In this document: positions 45,768 through 57,984 of the stretch, piece by piece
Numbering within the stretch: position 1 is the stretch's first letter
Layout of the letters: each line of letters starts with the position of its first letter
NCBI GenBank assembly: GCA_037179385.1
Contig: CM074196.1
Coordinates: forward strand, 32,884,486-32,948,485
Reading direction: 5' to 3'
DNA: 64,000 nt
From: Holothuria scabra
Lineage: Eukaryota; Echinodermata; Holothuroidea; Aspidochirotida; Holothuriidae
Position numbers and translations under genes: made by a program
The notes under the pieces: generated by a model
Database searches by the model: none
Told to the model about the DNA's origin: nothing
The model's input: only the letters and a program-made list of their open reading frames with translations

Positions 45768-48396
45768 ATTACCAATTGTGGTCCTCTCTTAAACCCGGGT
45801 TTGCTTCTCTACTAGATTGGTGGGAGAACATTAAAGGAAGAATTAGAGAACTTGCTATTAAACATAGCAGACGTCGCGCCAGGAAGAGGAAAGATAGGAT
45901 AAATAATTTACAAGCTCGATGTTCTACAGCCTCTGCTGATGAAATCGATGCTTTAATTAGTGCTGAGGCCGAGGGTGCTTACATTAGATCCAGGGCAAAA
46001 TTTTTGGAATTAGGGGAGCGTCCCTCGTCCTACTTCTTTCGTCTGGAAAGTCATCGTGGCAGTAAAAAAAGCATACGCTCTATAAGAGGGCCTAATGGTG
46101 ATATGTTTACTAGAAAGGATGATATCATTGGTGTTTTCCATAATTTTTATAGTAATCTTTATTCTAAGGAGAGGAATACCAATCATTGTTTGCAAGATAT
46201 TTTCATTAAAAGTTTAAAAGTTTAAAGAACACTATTAACGAACATGAGAGAAATATGTTGGATTTACCCATTTCATCTGATGAGGTTTACTCTGCTCTCA
46301 GGCGCACACCTAAAAACAAAGCGCCGGGGATTGACGGTCTCCCTTATGAATTTTACTTCAACTTTTACGACTTAATAGGTACTGATTTGTTGGCTATGTT
46401 TAACGATATTTTGGCTAAGAATACCTTATCTTTATCTCAGCAAACTGCCGTCATTTCTTTGATTCCGAAAAAAGGAGACATTTTAAGCCCAAGCAACTGG
46501 CGCCCCATAAGTTTGTTAAATGGGGATTATAAGATTTTGGCCAAGGTGTTACAAACTAGATTATCGACTGTTATAGGGAATATTGTGAACGAATTCCTGG
46601 CTTGTGCTATTCCTGGACGTAAAATTCATAGTAACATGATCTTGTTAAGAGACATTATTGACTTCACCGAGTTGAATAGTGGTGGTTGTTGTTTGCTCTC
46701 AATTGATCAAGAGAAAGCCTTCGACAAGGTAGACTGGTCCTTCTTATTCAGAGTACTTCAAAAATTGGGCTTTGGAGACCACTTTGTTAGGTGGATTTCT
46801 ATACTGTATAAAAATATCAACAGTCGTTTATTGATTAACGGGACACTTTCGGATCCGGTTTGTATCTCTCGTGGTGTCAGACAAGGTTGTCCCTTGTCTC
46901 CTTAACTATACGTGCTTTTCATCGAGCCAATTGCAAGCTATATTAATAGTAACAATATGATCAAAGGTTTTTTATTGCCTGGAGGGAATGGTAAAAGAGT
47001 TAAATTTCTGCAATACGCAGACGACGCTACCTGTGTTACATCCAGTATTAAGGACATTCCAATGTTTGTAGAGGTCTTTAATCTATTTCAGAAAGCTACT
47101 GGTGCTTCGATAAACATAGATAAAACACGTGGACTAAAGCTTGGTTACCTGGCTGCGGAGCCAGCCACTTTTGATATCACGTGGAGTGACTCTTCAATTA
47201 AAATCACAGGTGTTATTTTCGGTTCAGCCGACTCTGTCCAGCAAAATTGGACTGAGAAAGTTAAAAAAGTTGCTCAACGGGTAAACGCTTGGAAAATAAG
47301 ACATTTGTCCCTTATCGGCAAAGTCGTGGTCATTAACACCCTCTTGTATCCCTTATTCTACTACATAGCGCCCGTATTTCCTATCCCTGAGTCTGTTGTT
47401 CGTGAGGTAAATAAAATTGTCTTTCCATTTATTTGGGGGGAAAAGAAGCCAGATTTAGTGCACCGGAAAGCTATTGTTTTACCTAAAGAAGAGGGTGGTT
47501 TGGGTCTAGACAATCTGAAAGATAAAATGGATATTCTTCTAGTCAAGACAATATTCCCCTTGTTAGACCATGACGTTCCACCCCCTGACCATCTTTTTCT
47601 AGCCAGGTATTTTACTGCTAAATTACTCCGTGTATGTTTCCCGTATCTTTGGTCTAATTCTAGACCTAACTCGGATCTGTGTACCCTCAATTTAAGTTAT
47701 ACCTGTCAGGTTATGAAAAAGTTGGTTACATTAGGTTTTTCCTTTACTTCTTCCAGTACACGTACCAAACATTTAGTTATGCTTATCCAGTCTTCTGACG
47801 TCAGTATGGCATGTGTCAGGCATAACCCTACTCATCCGTGGTCTAGAATTTGGGAGTTAACGTATAATATCACACTAGATAACAAGTTAAGAGATTTTCA
47901 ATGGCGTTTAGCTCATAACGTTCTTTACACAGGCAGTAGAATTAAGAAATGGGGGATAGGGGATGGCTGCTGTCCAATGCCCGGTTGCCACTGTATTGAA
48001 TCAGTCGAGCACATATTTTGGGAGTGCCCGAAAGTTATACCAATTTTATCTTGGATTAAGCGTGTTCTTCGGTTCCTTTGTGGCACCCACTTTTGCTTGA
48101 CCATCACGCAGTTCCTGTACGGATTTCCTGAGTTTAATATTACAAAGGCTGCTTTTAATCGAATTTGGTTTGTTTTATGCGTGTCTAAATTTATTATATG
48201 GAAAAGCAGATGCATACATGTCTTTCAGTCGGAACTTCAACCAGCCGATGTTATTATCTCAACCATTATAAAACGAATTAAGGACCGTATTAAAGCTGAT
48301 AAGGAAAGATATAATAATGAGAAGTTTAAGAGGATATGGATAAACGGCGATTCATTTGTTTTCTTGAACCAGGGGAAGCTTTCCTTCAGTTTATAA
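45768..48396 (+). pseudogene. ORF2 (reverse transcriptase) of the L1/Tx1-like element, two lesions
   Basis: Segment 1 (to 46225) is the linker after the missing endonuclease: a WW block, a basic RRRARKRK stretch, LELGERPSSYFFRLE and a FHNFYSNLYS block. Segment 2 (46255-46905) has KAPGIDGLPYEFY, IPKKGD, NWRPISLLN and motif A with catalytic Asp at codon 46705. Segment 3 (46912-48396) has motif C YADD at 47014-47025, then a W-R-L/HxxC zinc-knuckle-like region with Cys/His at about 47968-48026, as in zf-RVT domains. The lesions are an 8-bp tandem duplication of aaaagttt (46208-46223), which shifts the frame, and a TAA at 46903-46905 between the GCPLSP block and LYVLF. All visible catalytic aspartates are kept. 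Confidence 0.85.
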
Positions 48397-48728
48397 CTAT
48401 GATTAATGAACTATGGAATGGTTATCTAATACTATTTATGTTCTTTATTCTGGGCTGGCCATTTGTGTGTTCACTCCTACGAATGATGGGGGTATTCGCC
48501 TGCTTATTAGGTGATAATGACTTAACAAACCTTTATGCAACTGTAAATAATTAAAAGTAACGATCTTATGTAATGTTTTCCGTGATTAAGCTGTAGATTA
48601 AGTTAAAAATGTCTGTGTTGTGATGTTCTCTCTTATTTATTTGATTTTATTTTTCCAATATGTAAATAGTGTATATATGCTCTTGACTGGAATTACAGTT
48701 TCCCTTCAAAAAAAAAAAAAAAAAAAAA
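45768..48728 (+). mobile_element. Young 5'-truncated L1/Tx1-like non-LTR retrotransposon
   Basis: Begins inside ORF2 right after the left TSD, runs through reverse transcriptase and a C-terminal zinc-knuckle region, then a 3' UTR of about 310 bp and an A run (48708-48728). The endonuclease domain is missing. With an exact TSD, an intact A-tail and only two coding lesions in 2.6 kb it is the most recent-looking retrotransposon in the window. The motif style (DQEKAFDKVDW, GCPLSP, LYVLFIEP, YADD) fits the L1 superfamily, probably the Tx1 group. Confidence 0.85.
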
Positions 48729-48739
48729 GCCAATGGCTT

Positions 48740-48795
48740 CTCCCACATTCGTGGTCGCTTAGCGTCGTAAAACAACTGCCCTTCAAAGCCAGTGC
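48740..48795 (+). mobile_element. Probable 3' part of the interrupted SINE
   Basis: CTCCCACATTCGTGGTCGC followed by TTAGCGTCGTAAAACAACTG resembles the terminal body of tRNA-derived SINEs in other invertebrates and directly continues 45537-45767 once the retrotransposon and one TSD are removed. Confidence 0.45.
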
Positions 48796-49078
48796 GCATC
48801 TACCCTCAAATCCCTGATATGTGATTTTGGAAGCCGATGAGGAGCTGAGAAAATTAAGCCCGCGCCTCTGAGCAGTCAGTCTTCGACACCCATAGCAGGG
48901 TATATAAGAAGCTAGTTTGTAATTCGTTGTCGTATGGAATTGTGGGGCACAGCATCGGATATACAAACCGAGTTCAGCACGTAGCGTACAGCTACCCTCG
49001 TTTTCGTCAGTACTTGAATACAATACTATCTTTGTGTCTAGTCAAGTCGAACGAAATAGGGCTTTTCGTCCTACTATA

Positions 49079-49291
49079 GAGGCTTTGCAATTACGTCACG
49101 GAACCGCCATGCTGGAGGACATTCACGCCAAATACACGTGGCTTTGTGCCGAACGCACTGCACAGTGTGCACTGTGATATGCACAATGTGTACAATTCAA
49201 CGAGCAAGCGCGTCCCTTATGGTTTACTACGTAGTTACATGTACTCCAACATGGCCGCCGGAGAGTATTATGACGTCATGTGAAAAGCCTC
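49079..49291. mobile_element. GAGGCTTT-family MITE, intact copy
   Basis: Inverted ends GAGGCTTTGCAATTACGTCA and TGACGTCATGTGAAAAGCCTC (inverse), with TA on both flanks. The interior has AAATACACGTGG, ACAATGTG and TACTACGTAGT, shared with the split copy at 32936-34756. TA target duplication suggests a Tc1/mariner-type origin, though a longer TATA cannot be excluded. Confidence 0.75.
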
Positions 49292-49294
49292 TAT

Positions 49295-50100
49295 ACGTTA
49301 TAGATTAAAATGCAAATTTTTACACCGAAAAGACAATTAAGACACAGCCTACAACGCAAAACCACACATGAGCTCTTTCCTTAAGTTTTGGAAGGATTAA
49401 GAAAGAATGATTCCACAAAATGTTTGTGTAAATTCAAAGTTTGGAATACGTGTTGTAGGTGCCGCATTGGTTTGTTTATCCCGACGATTTGAAAGCAAGT
49501 GCGCATGTGCCGAATTGCCGAATTGTCTTATTTTAATACTTCATGGCTATCATAATACTCTATGGCTACACTAGCATTTTTGTCCGAAAGTCAGAGACAG
49601 GGGAGGTGCTTGAGATGTCATTGAAAACACCCCACAGGACTATGCTAAAATATATTTGAGCAAAGGGTTGTTGTAGCCCTTCGTTTAGAGATGTCATATG
49701 TCCCCCATCCCCATAAGATTACTAGAGTATAAACATAAAAGGGATTTGTGTGCGTGGCTTCCAATATTTGAGAAATTTCTCATTGACACTAAATTTTTTA
49801 CACAGTAACTTTTTAAAATGAGGTAACCCCTCCCCTAAATACTGAGAATAAATCGACGCTCTTGTTAGCATGGCTTTATAAGAACTTCCACTAAAGAATA
49901 TTACTTTATATGTCGTGAACTGTTCGTGGTACTTTCATTATTTTAGACGAATATCTTTCTTCCCTCAAAGTGAAACTTTCATATTTTTGTATCAAGATTG
50001 ATTACCACGCAAGATTAAAACCCTCGGCGGGCATCCGCGGGACTTTTTACGAAAGAGAAAAGTGACGTGATCTCATCATGGATATTTTTCACAAACTCTT
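49295..50100. other. Unassigned intergenic sequence
   Basis: No supported features. Confidence 0.4.
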
Positions 50101-50113
50101 CTCATGCTTTAAC

Positions 50114-50663
50114 CAGTTCGGGAGATAACCGCTTTCCGGAGAAAATGAGTATTACCCCCGATTGGGGGAAAATTTGCCCGTCTCAACAGTGTGAATATTT
50201 ATGAGCACTTAGTGTCTACCTCTTCACAGTCGTCGAATTGTTTAATAAATGTGTGTATATTCAATTGTGAGGTAATAGTTTAGACATAAAAAAGAAATTA
50301 CCATGGACCTTCAACTACGTATTTACAAACATGTGTGTTTGCACGATCCACTTGCACAAGTGAAAAATGGTGTACAAGACTTGGGGCTGCGTGGAGTCTG
50401 AAAATTAAGCTTAGGACAAAGAACGTACCAAAATTGCTCGATTTCTCAAAACCGACGTGGTGAACAACCAAACATGACGAAGCTTTTTTATTCCCCTATC
50501 AACAGAGTTTTTTTTGAAAATGCCCGAATTATCTCCCCTGAATTTGCGCGGTAGGATCGCAATGCATCGTGGGAGAAATTCGAAAATGGCGCCACCTATG
50601 GCAAAATAATCCCCCGATCGGGTGAAAATTGATTTCCCCCGAAAGAGGTTATCTCCCGAACTG
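50114..50663. mobile_element. CAGTTCGGGAGATAACC-family element, copy 2, 5-bp TSD
   Basis: 550 bp, ends CAGTTCGGGAGATAACC and its exact inverse, flanked by ttaac at 50109-50113 and 50664-50668. The interior is collinear with copy 1, including CATAAATATTCA (inverse orientation) and AGGATCGCAATGCATCG. It does not code. Confidence 0.88.
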
Positions 50664-50669
50664 TTAACA

Positions 50670-51335
50670 GGTAGAGCACATTCAATACATTTTGCCAGTT
50701 CCATGCATAGCTTAGCTCCAGTTTGCCCCCGGTCGTTGTCATTAGTGTCGCATTGCACCCCTGTCGTCTTAATTAACCTGACCTAGTCTGAAGCCTACCC
50801 TTAAAAAAGTTGTGGATTTCCTTCAGAGACGAAAGTTTATTTTATGAATTTCAAATGAAGTTCTTTGAGACAAAAAGTGCAGAGGCAGTACTTTTGGTGC
50901 CTCTATTCATAAATTCTGAACAAAATCTCACTTGGACAGGGTTTTTAATTAAGTAAACATTTCTGCAAGAGGTGTTTTACGTAAAGAAAAAAATAACTAG
51001 TACGAAATTCAGAGTCACCCTGAGCCTGGATTTGATATTGTTTAAATATTTATCACCACCTAGGAAGTAACAAATTTCTTCGAGTAACTTGAGGGGGTGG
51101 CAGATTTCTTTTTGCGAGTAATAGTTCATAAATTATTATCTTCAATTCCACCCATCTTGATCTCAACAGTGAACAATAAAAACACACATTTGAGTTTAAA
51201 TGTCACCTTATATTCCTTTAGTTATTCTAATGAAATGTATTTTTGACATTACTCAATGTCTTCCTCAGATGAACATACAAGTTTGAAGTGATCAAGTGCT
51301 TTATACAGTAAAATGTTTGCTGTTATTATACACTT
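50670..51335. other. Unassigned intergenic sequence
   Basis: No supported features. Confidence 0.4.
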
Positions 51336-51339
51336 TGCT

Positions 51340-51605
51340 TATAGACGAATCCGATAAGCGTTTGCGCTAAGTGACTGTGGGAAACCGTTAAAGGGCCCCC
51401 ATCAGCCTTCGATTGCCTTCATTTATTGTCTACATATTAATTCTAAACCCTCGAATTCAGTGAAATTGAAGGAATCAACATTCGATTTAGTGTACATCCA
51501 TTCATGATACAAGTAAGCTAGGAAACTGAAAGATTAAAAGGTGATAGACCCCAGTTATGGCCGATTTAAACCAGACCATCACTAGCTGTCCAGATTAGTC
51601 GATAG
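51340..51605 (+). mobile_element. MITE family A, copy 4
   Basis: Full-length: TATAGACGAATCCGATAAGC at the start, AAGTGACTGTGGGAAACC, CATCAGCCTTCGATTGCC, CAGTGAAATTGAAGGAATCA, GATAGACCCCAGTTATGGCC and CCAGATTAGTCGATAG at the end. The ends are imperfect inverted repeats. 266 bp. Confidence 0.75.
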
Positions 51606-51649
51606 CGTCTGGGCCTTTGCCCACTTTTCATGAAGAAATTTCATAACTG

Positions 51650-51790
51650 GCTTACAATAACCCTAATCCCCTTAACCTACACTAATCCCTAAATTAGTCC
51701 CTAACTCTAACATAGAAAACATTAGATATAATACAATGGAAACATCTAATCAAAAAAATCTTGGTTCTCTCCCAGATCCGTGGTCAAAAA
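51650..51790. repeat. CCTAA-rich segment related to 45440-45500
   Basis: Repeated CTAATCCC/CTAACC-like motifs, then GATATAATACAATGGAAACA, the same order as in the inverted-repeat insertion at 45423-45529. The motifs are irregular, so a telomeric origin is not claimed. Confidence 0.4.
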
Positions 51791-51794
51791 GTAC

Positions 51795-53570
51795 GCACCA
51801 CTAGCTGGTAGTGTATCTTTTGGACCACCTCAATGGTAACCTTCGGATTACTAACCATCTTGAGCAAGTCCAAACTTTCACATAAAACTTTGCAGACAGC
51901 CATCTTGGTGCGTTTTCTCACACGCACGGTAGCGACAATAATCCGTGCAGTATGCCCAGTCCATGTATAGGAAGTCCGTGATTAGGCCTCACTTTGGATC
52001 CCTCTTGCTCTTTATGCCATGGATGGATTCCAATGTTGGAATACATGTTGTAGGTGCGAGATTGTTTTTTTTTTATCTCGGCAGTTTGGAAGATGTGCGC
52101 ATGTGCATAGCCACCAAAACAAATTAATCGAAGTCTTCTAATGAACATTTCTTTTTTTCTATTTATAAAGTTTTTAATTTCTGCCATACAGACCTCTATT
52201 CTCATCGGGCGGCACCATCGGCGCCGTTCCCCACAGGGACGCGTCCCCACCAAAAATTTCAGAGGTGGGAAAATGGAAACCCGCGTAAAGTGAATATACT
52301 GTACGAAGCGGATCATTGGCTTTTTGCAGAAGTGCATTAGAGGAATGCTTTGAAAACTACTTCGGTATAACTGACGTAGCAACCATTTACTGTGCGGTTG
52401 GTATCAGTCTGAACAGCAGCAGCACGGCAAGAACAGAGCACATTTTCTCGATTCCAGAAATTGTGTTTTTTTACTGGAAATATAACTTACTGAATGACCT
52501 ATTAGCTAACCAAGAATATCAGGAAATAATTACAAGTCATAAATATGCTACTCATGTACTTTTGTTAGGCGCTGTTGAGTTCGCTGTTCTGCGTTGTATT
52601 TTTTGTGTTTGCACTTTTCAACACTGGTTATGTATGGCGGGCAAAGTGGATCAGCCTACAGGATCCACTTTGCATATATTTTAAAACATAAATTTTTCAA
52701 TTTTGTTTTCAAGGTTTCTCTCCGTTTGCAACATTTTTAGAGATCTTATGTTAGTATGCAGGTTATTTTTCGAAAAAGAGTGCACCCTATCCACTTTACC
52801 CATGCCCACGTTTCAACGGGTCCACTTTGCACGGTGGTGCCGGGCAGAGTGGATACCTGCTGATTTTTGTAAAAATATCTTACAAGTCAATATTTGTTTC
52901 CAGAACCTTTGTGTTATGCATGCTGAAAGTACTTTTTGCCCCCTCCCAGTTAATATCGGTAACATTCCCATCTTAGTTACTCTACGTGAAAAATTGCGTC
53001 ATAAAGTTTTGTGATCTACTCTACCCGGATTTCCCCTACCTTGTCTCTAAACTTTTCGATAAGAGTAGCGTGAAAACACGATACTTATTCACTCTCGTAC
53101 TGGTTTTCCAAAGGTCACACTGGCTACTTCCTCCCCTTTCACTGTCTGGTTTTGCACTCCAACGATTGATGCTACTCATCTTACCTGTAGTTGACCCTGT
53201 TCGCCCTTTCTCCAGCACAATATTCTATTCCATCTGCTTTGTTTATTTGTTGTTATCTGTTTATCTGCTTTGTCGTCGAACCCGCAGGGCATGCAGGACT
53301 CCCTGTTCAGTCTTGTTTGTGCATTGGAATAATGTTGCTGTTGTGTCAACTTGCGTGTAGCTCCCAGCACATATTTATGGGACCCCACGCTCAACTGAGG
53401 TGCCCAAAGGACCGTGAAGGAAGGTGGAGATGGACTTATTTCTTATTTTATATCGACCCATTTTTTATTTGATAAATTTATCATCAGTAACTCTTCATCT
53501 TGTATTCAATTGCTTTTTTCATGAAACATTTAAAACCGTGAAATATTAAAATGAATTTTTGATCATAATT
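51795..53570. other. Unassigned intergenic sequence with a perfect small hairpin
   Basis: A 12-bp perfect inverted repeat, GCAAAGTGGATC at 52641-52652 and its inverse at 52662-52673, encloses 9 bp; the related GTCCACTTTGC recurs at 52820-52830. Open frames of up to about 120 codons (52316-52684 and 52986-53360) show no recognisable domains and are not called. A GC-rich stretch at 52205-52262 may be an eroded hAT-like end. Confidence 0.4.
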
Positions 53571-53577
53571 GTATCTG

Positions 53578-53735
53578 AGAAATGCGATTTCCGGCGATCT
53601 GGGGTACATCTGTCCAAAAAATTTCTGGTACGCTCCTCGCGAACTCATGGTGGCGATCCGCTTAGATAGTGACGTCCCCAGCAATTTTCAAAACAAAACG
53701 GAACCGTGGGGCGGCACATAAGATGACGTTGACAC
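53578..53735 (+). mobile_element. hAT-like subterminal module, fragment
   Basis: GATTTCCGGCGATCTGGGG, then GGTACGCTCCTCGCGAACTC, ATGGTGGCG and TCCGCTTAGATAGT. This is the same module as at 19280-19390 and 34430-34530. Neither terminus is identifiable. Confidence 0.5.
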
Positions 53736-53954
53736 ACATGTCGTACTCCTTCGCTGTTAACAATTCGCGTCAAGATGGTTGAAACTAAAATAAATATTAC
53801 AAGAGACGACTCTGTCTTCAGTCAACATAATTCTGTAGAATTCGTAGACAAGAAGAATTCAAATGTTAAATATCATTAGCTATTAGACAGCAAAAGTTGA
53901 TCACATCTGTCTCAATAAGGGCTTATGTGACATTATTGTGACTTGGGTCTTTAA

Positions 53955-54287
53955 AGGGGTTCATTGAGTTGATATCAACAACTTAATGAGACTGTTAAAG
54001 GATCACCACCACATGCTCACAGTTAGCATAATGAGTCAAATTTCATGTCCAATAGTTACAGAAAAAGTTAACATTTTGAATTTTTTGTGATGTCCTAACA
54101 GGCAACGGTTTAGAAAAAGAAAACCGAAATGAACAGTTAAGTACTCACTCATATTGTCATTAGACAGTTGTTTGTATGTAGGGTATGGGGATTGTCAAAG
54201 TTTGAACATTTGTCATTGGTATGTGAAGAAAACTTTACAGGTTATGACAAAATTGTTGAATTTCAAGGACCAACTCAATGAGCCGAT
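53955..54287. mobile_element. TTAA-flanked MITE, second family
   Basis: Ends AGGGGTTCATTGAGTTG and, inverted, ATCGGCTCATTGAGTTG (14 of 17 identical), flanked by TTAA at 53951-53954 and 54288-54291. The left end continues into a palindrome, TCATTGAGTTGAT/ATCAACAACTTAATGA. 333 bp, non-coding, unrelated to family T in sequence. Confidence 0.65.
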
Positions 54288-54294
54288 TTAAACG

Positions 54295-55840
54295 CACACC
54301 ATGGCGCCTTAAGGGCATGCCTATGTCGAAGGGTTAAGGGGTAGATGAAGTATTACGGCACAGTTTCTGACCAATTTGTTTAAGTCGGGTCGACCAAGAT
54401 GTTTTTTCCAGCTTTGTTGCCTGGATTCTTTTCCCCTACTCCATTGCTTATGCTGAGCACCATTCACGGTGGCAGGTTTGTTCCATATCTAAAAGTGCGT
54501 TAAGATGGCAAAACCTTCTTAAATTTCCCCTCCCGATAACAGCTTAGAAAATTTGAAACTTGCGTGAGTAGTCATTCATTTTTACATATTTGGTTCTCCT
54601 TGAAAACATCCCCCTACTCCTTTTAAATTATTTCTGTTTCCCTTTAGTCTGTCTCTTTTATCACCCTGCTTGGTGACGGGTCCAATGTGGTTATACATAA
54701 ATTGCAACCAAAGTTAATGTAAAGTTGTTTAATAATTTTTGTATGTGAGCATGTCTTCAACATTTTTAGGGGGAGATTAAACTTGCTCATGTAATTTTTG
54801 ATATAATTTGTAAATTTGAAATTTATCGTTTTCTTCTTCCTAAGTCTAAGCAATTAAACCTCAAGTTTACGTCGGAGTGACGTTTTAGATTAGCTGTCTA
54901 TATCATTAGTCTCACTTCCATTCAATTGTACCAGAGAATTGTTGTCAAGTGTCTTTTTTTAGTCGGGTTTCCACTTTTAGATATTACATCAACATATTTG
55001 GTGAAGTAATAAAGGACTTATGAAACTCCTTCTAATGACAAACTTTACGGGCATGGATCCCTTCTTTTACCGTCAACCACCTCAAGTGGTTTTAACAATT
55101 TTTACTTCTCAGAAGGCAAAATTTTGATAATTTTCGTCTCGAAAGATTTTTTCGTGAGAAGAGATACTCCACGTAGTGTGAGGCAGAGAAGGATTTTTTG
55201 CCATTCAGTTCCTCACCGCGACGAGGCAGCAGACAAGGTTGAGGCGGAGGCGTATCAGGCCCAACTAGGTTTGATGATAAAAGATAGGGGCGTCAACATA
55301 AGTTTCAGGTAGCGGACCACTAACTACAATACTCGTGCCTGTGAAAATGTTTACTGACAGACAAAGTGCCATAAAATTTATGAGATGTTGTTTCTGACTG
55401 TGTTACTTACAAAATATAATCATTTTTGCATTTGGATTTTGTAGACAATGAGTCGACTTTGCAAAATGTAAGACAATCTGACCAATTTTACAGCCATTTT
55501 TCATTGGATTACTCTGCTCTGTGAACTGCCCTTTTGGGTAGCTATTATGGTGGGAAACACATCCTAATCATTCAAGGCTCTCTATCTCAAAATTGCAATG
55601 ATCATGGTATAAAAATTTGAAAGTGCCGTGAAAGCCGAGATGGTGAGCTTCGATCAGAGGGGTGGAATGTCCTGGTTGAAACTTCTTCTGGGAGCTAAGG
55701 GGCACGGAAGTAGCCTAATTTAGTGTGTAAGTCAATGGGACTCATAATTAGTGGCCCGCTATCTTCACACACCTTCCGGAGGGGCTTGTGCACTTAACAT
55801 CTCTAAGGTTAAACTTTTATTCACTTATACTTAGTGATAA
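54295..55840. other. Unassigned intergenic sequence
   Basis: Around 54425-54480 there is weak similarity to 385-425 (TTTTCCCCTACTCCATTGC, TTATGCTGAGCACCAT), perhaps old hAT-like sequence. Nothing else is supported. Confidence 0.35.
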
Positions 55841-55844
55841 TCCT

Positions 55845-55930
55845 CCACTTATATTGGTCCATTTAGGAAAGGTGACCGTACATTATCCCGAGAAAACTCA
55901 CGGTAATGGATAAACGCGCTCATTTTGGAC
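55845..55930 (+). repeat. Dispersed repeat family Y, copy 2
   Basis: ATTGGTCCATTTAGG, GTGACCGTACATTATCCCGA and ACTCACGGTAATGGATAAAC, collinear with the other three copies. Confidence 0.5.
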
Positions 55931-55934
55931 TCTA

Positions 55935-57980
55935 TCTAAATCGGAATTGTGTGGTTTGACTGTTTAATGTGGTCATGTACAACGTATTCCCGTTTTTTGT
56001 TTATTTTAATTTTGCGTTTAAGATTGACAAAAAAAATTCTGCAGCTTGTTTTCAAAGAATTGGCATTGATATAGAGAAATTTGCAAAACATTTTCAAAAT
56101 GTTTTCAGATCGTTGCATATTCTGTCCAAATTGAGCAGAGATCTCTCTGCAAAAAATTGAAAACATGTGTGTTTGGGGTTTGTTGAAAGTGGATATTAGG
56201 GGAATGTTGCTCTTGTATACAGACCTTAAACGGTTTGAATCTAGCCCGTAACATCTGAACGTGTTTTGGAAGTTTAACGAAGAGAAAGGGAGAATCGTTA
56301 AAGAGGATGTTTTCATACTTTTCCATGAATATGTATGGCGGGGGGGGGGGGCATCGTATATTATTCGTTCCATAATATTATGCAAATTCTAGGGATTGTT
56401 ACCACAATACAACTCACACATAGGTAAACTTGCTTGTTGTGGCAAAGTAGCTGATTGATACGAAACGGGGCCTCTACTTCTAGACTAGATATATTCACCC
56501 AGAATAAGTATCAAAATGTATACACTATATGCAGTAATCTTCACACATAGGGCCCCAATAACAAATGGGTGTCCGTCCCTTGAATGAGATGAAAAACGTA
56601 TAGGACGAGTGTAGGATTTCTAAAGTAGGAGCAATTTTGACACCTTATACCTTCGTATTAATAGAAACGATTCGTTATAGATGTATCAAATTGTAATCTG
56701 TGAACTTAACGTACGACGGGTTTGTTGCCATGAAATGCTCTGAAAATATGAATGGAATATTAACCACTTCATTTGTTTCGTATTTTGTTTCCTTGGTCAT
56801 TCATAAGCCAACCGACCAGCCGAAAGTATAGTTTTACCATCAATATGTACGTTGCCGTTACATTCATACGTCATGCGAAAGTCACGAAATTCTACACATC
56901 ATCAGAATAAACTATGTACAGGTTTTCAAAACTGAAAGTGTATAGGTTAATTTTTTAGTTGGTAACAATGTTTCATTTCTATCGAACCTGGGAGATCTCT
57001 CTTTTTTTATTCCTTGGCTCTCACTCAGGTCCAAAGTATACTCTCCGAAGTTTATAGCGTGCCTCAAGTCAAAACAGCGAAAAATTAATATATAACACAG
57101 CATGAAAAATCAGTTCTAACAATCTGAATCCCATCTTCATAGGACATACTTGAGCGGAGATAAGAAAGGTTGAATTTATTCACTTACAACAAATTAGTCC
57201 ATTGCGCAATAATTTGTGACTTTCCTGTTGTACAATGCATTACCTGCTTTGTTTCTCTTTAAAATTGCAAAATGTTTTATGGCTTTGGATGCTTCCTGTT
57301 TGCGATATATTTTCTTTCCGCTGACTAGAAGTACACTTTAAATCAAGTAAAAACTCCAAACTTCTGATATAAAAATTTATACAAAATTAAGTATAAAAAG
57401 TGCAGATATTTCGTTGAATACAGAACAATCACACAAATTATAAATGTAGATCTTACCCCGTTTTGGGAAGTTTTTCGAAGTGGAAACAACTGTTACATTA
57501 AATTTGTGTAAACGTTTACTCTAAATTTCGAAAGTTATAATTCTTCTTCTTAAACTCTGATGAGTATTTCTTGGAGAGTAGAAGAATGTCATGTATATGG
57601 ATCAGATGATTATACTATGAAATAATCAGAAACTACACAGAAGAAAATTCTCACTTTCCAATGATTAAATTGATTGGAGAAGATGGAAAGTTTTCTAATT
57701 CAGTCTCAAGAGGAAAAACACTGAATTACATGAAGTGAGATGTTTCAAATGAAACGTTTTAATCTCCTCAGTCAATTTCCATGGTGAATAAAAATTTTTT
57801 CCTGTATAACTTTTACTGACAAAGAGACCAAAGTTAGTATCACTTGAAATTTTAAATAGGTAATCAGGGTTTGACATATAGACAAATTCGGACTGTCAAT
57901 TGGAGGTCTTATAATTAGACATAATTGGGGAACATTACCTTGAGTCTGTATCTAGGATGATTGTACACTCATATAAACAT
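55935..57980. other. Unassigned intergenic sequence
   Basis: A G run at 56340-56350 is the only notable composition change. No supported gene; a 149-codon minus-strand frame (55936-56385) has no recognisable domain. Confidence 0.35.
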
Positions 57981-57984
57981 TGAT

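Noticed and set aside
52316..53472. Several overlapping frames of 90-124 codons suggesting a gene
   Set aside because: Frames overlap in different phases, no recognisable domains, and no consistent exon structure could be argued.
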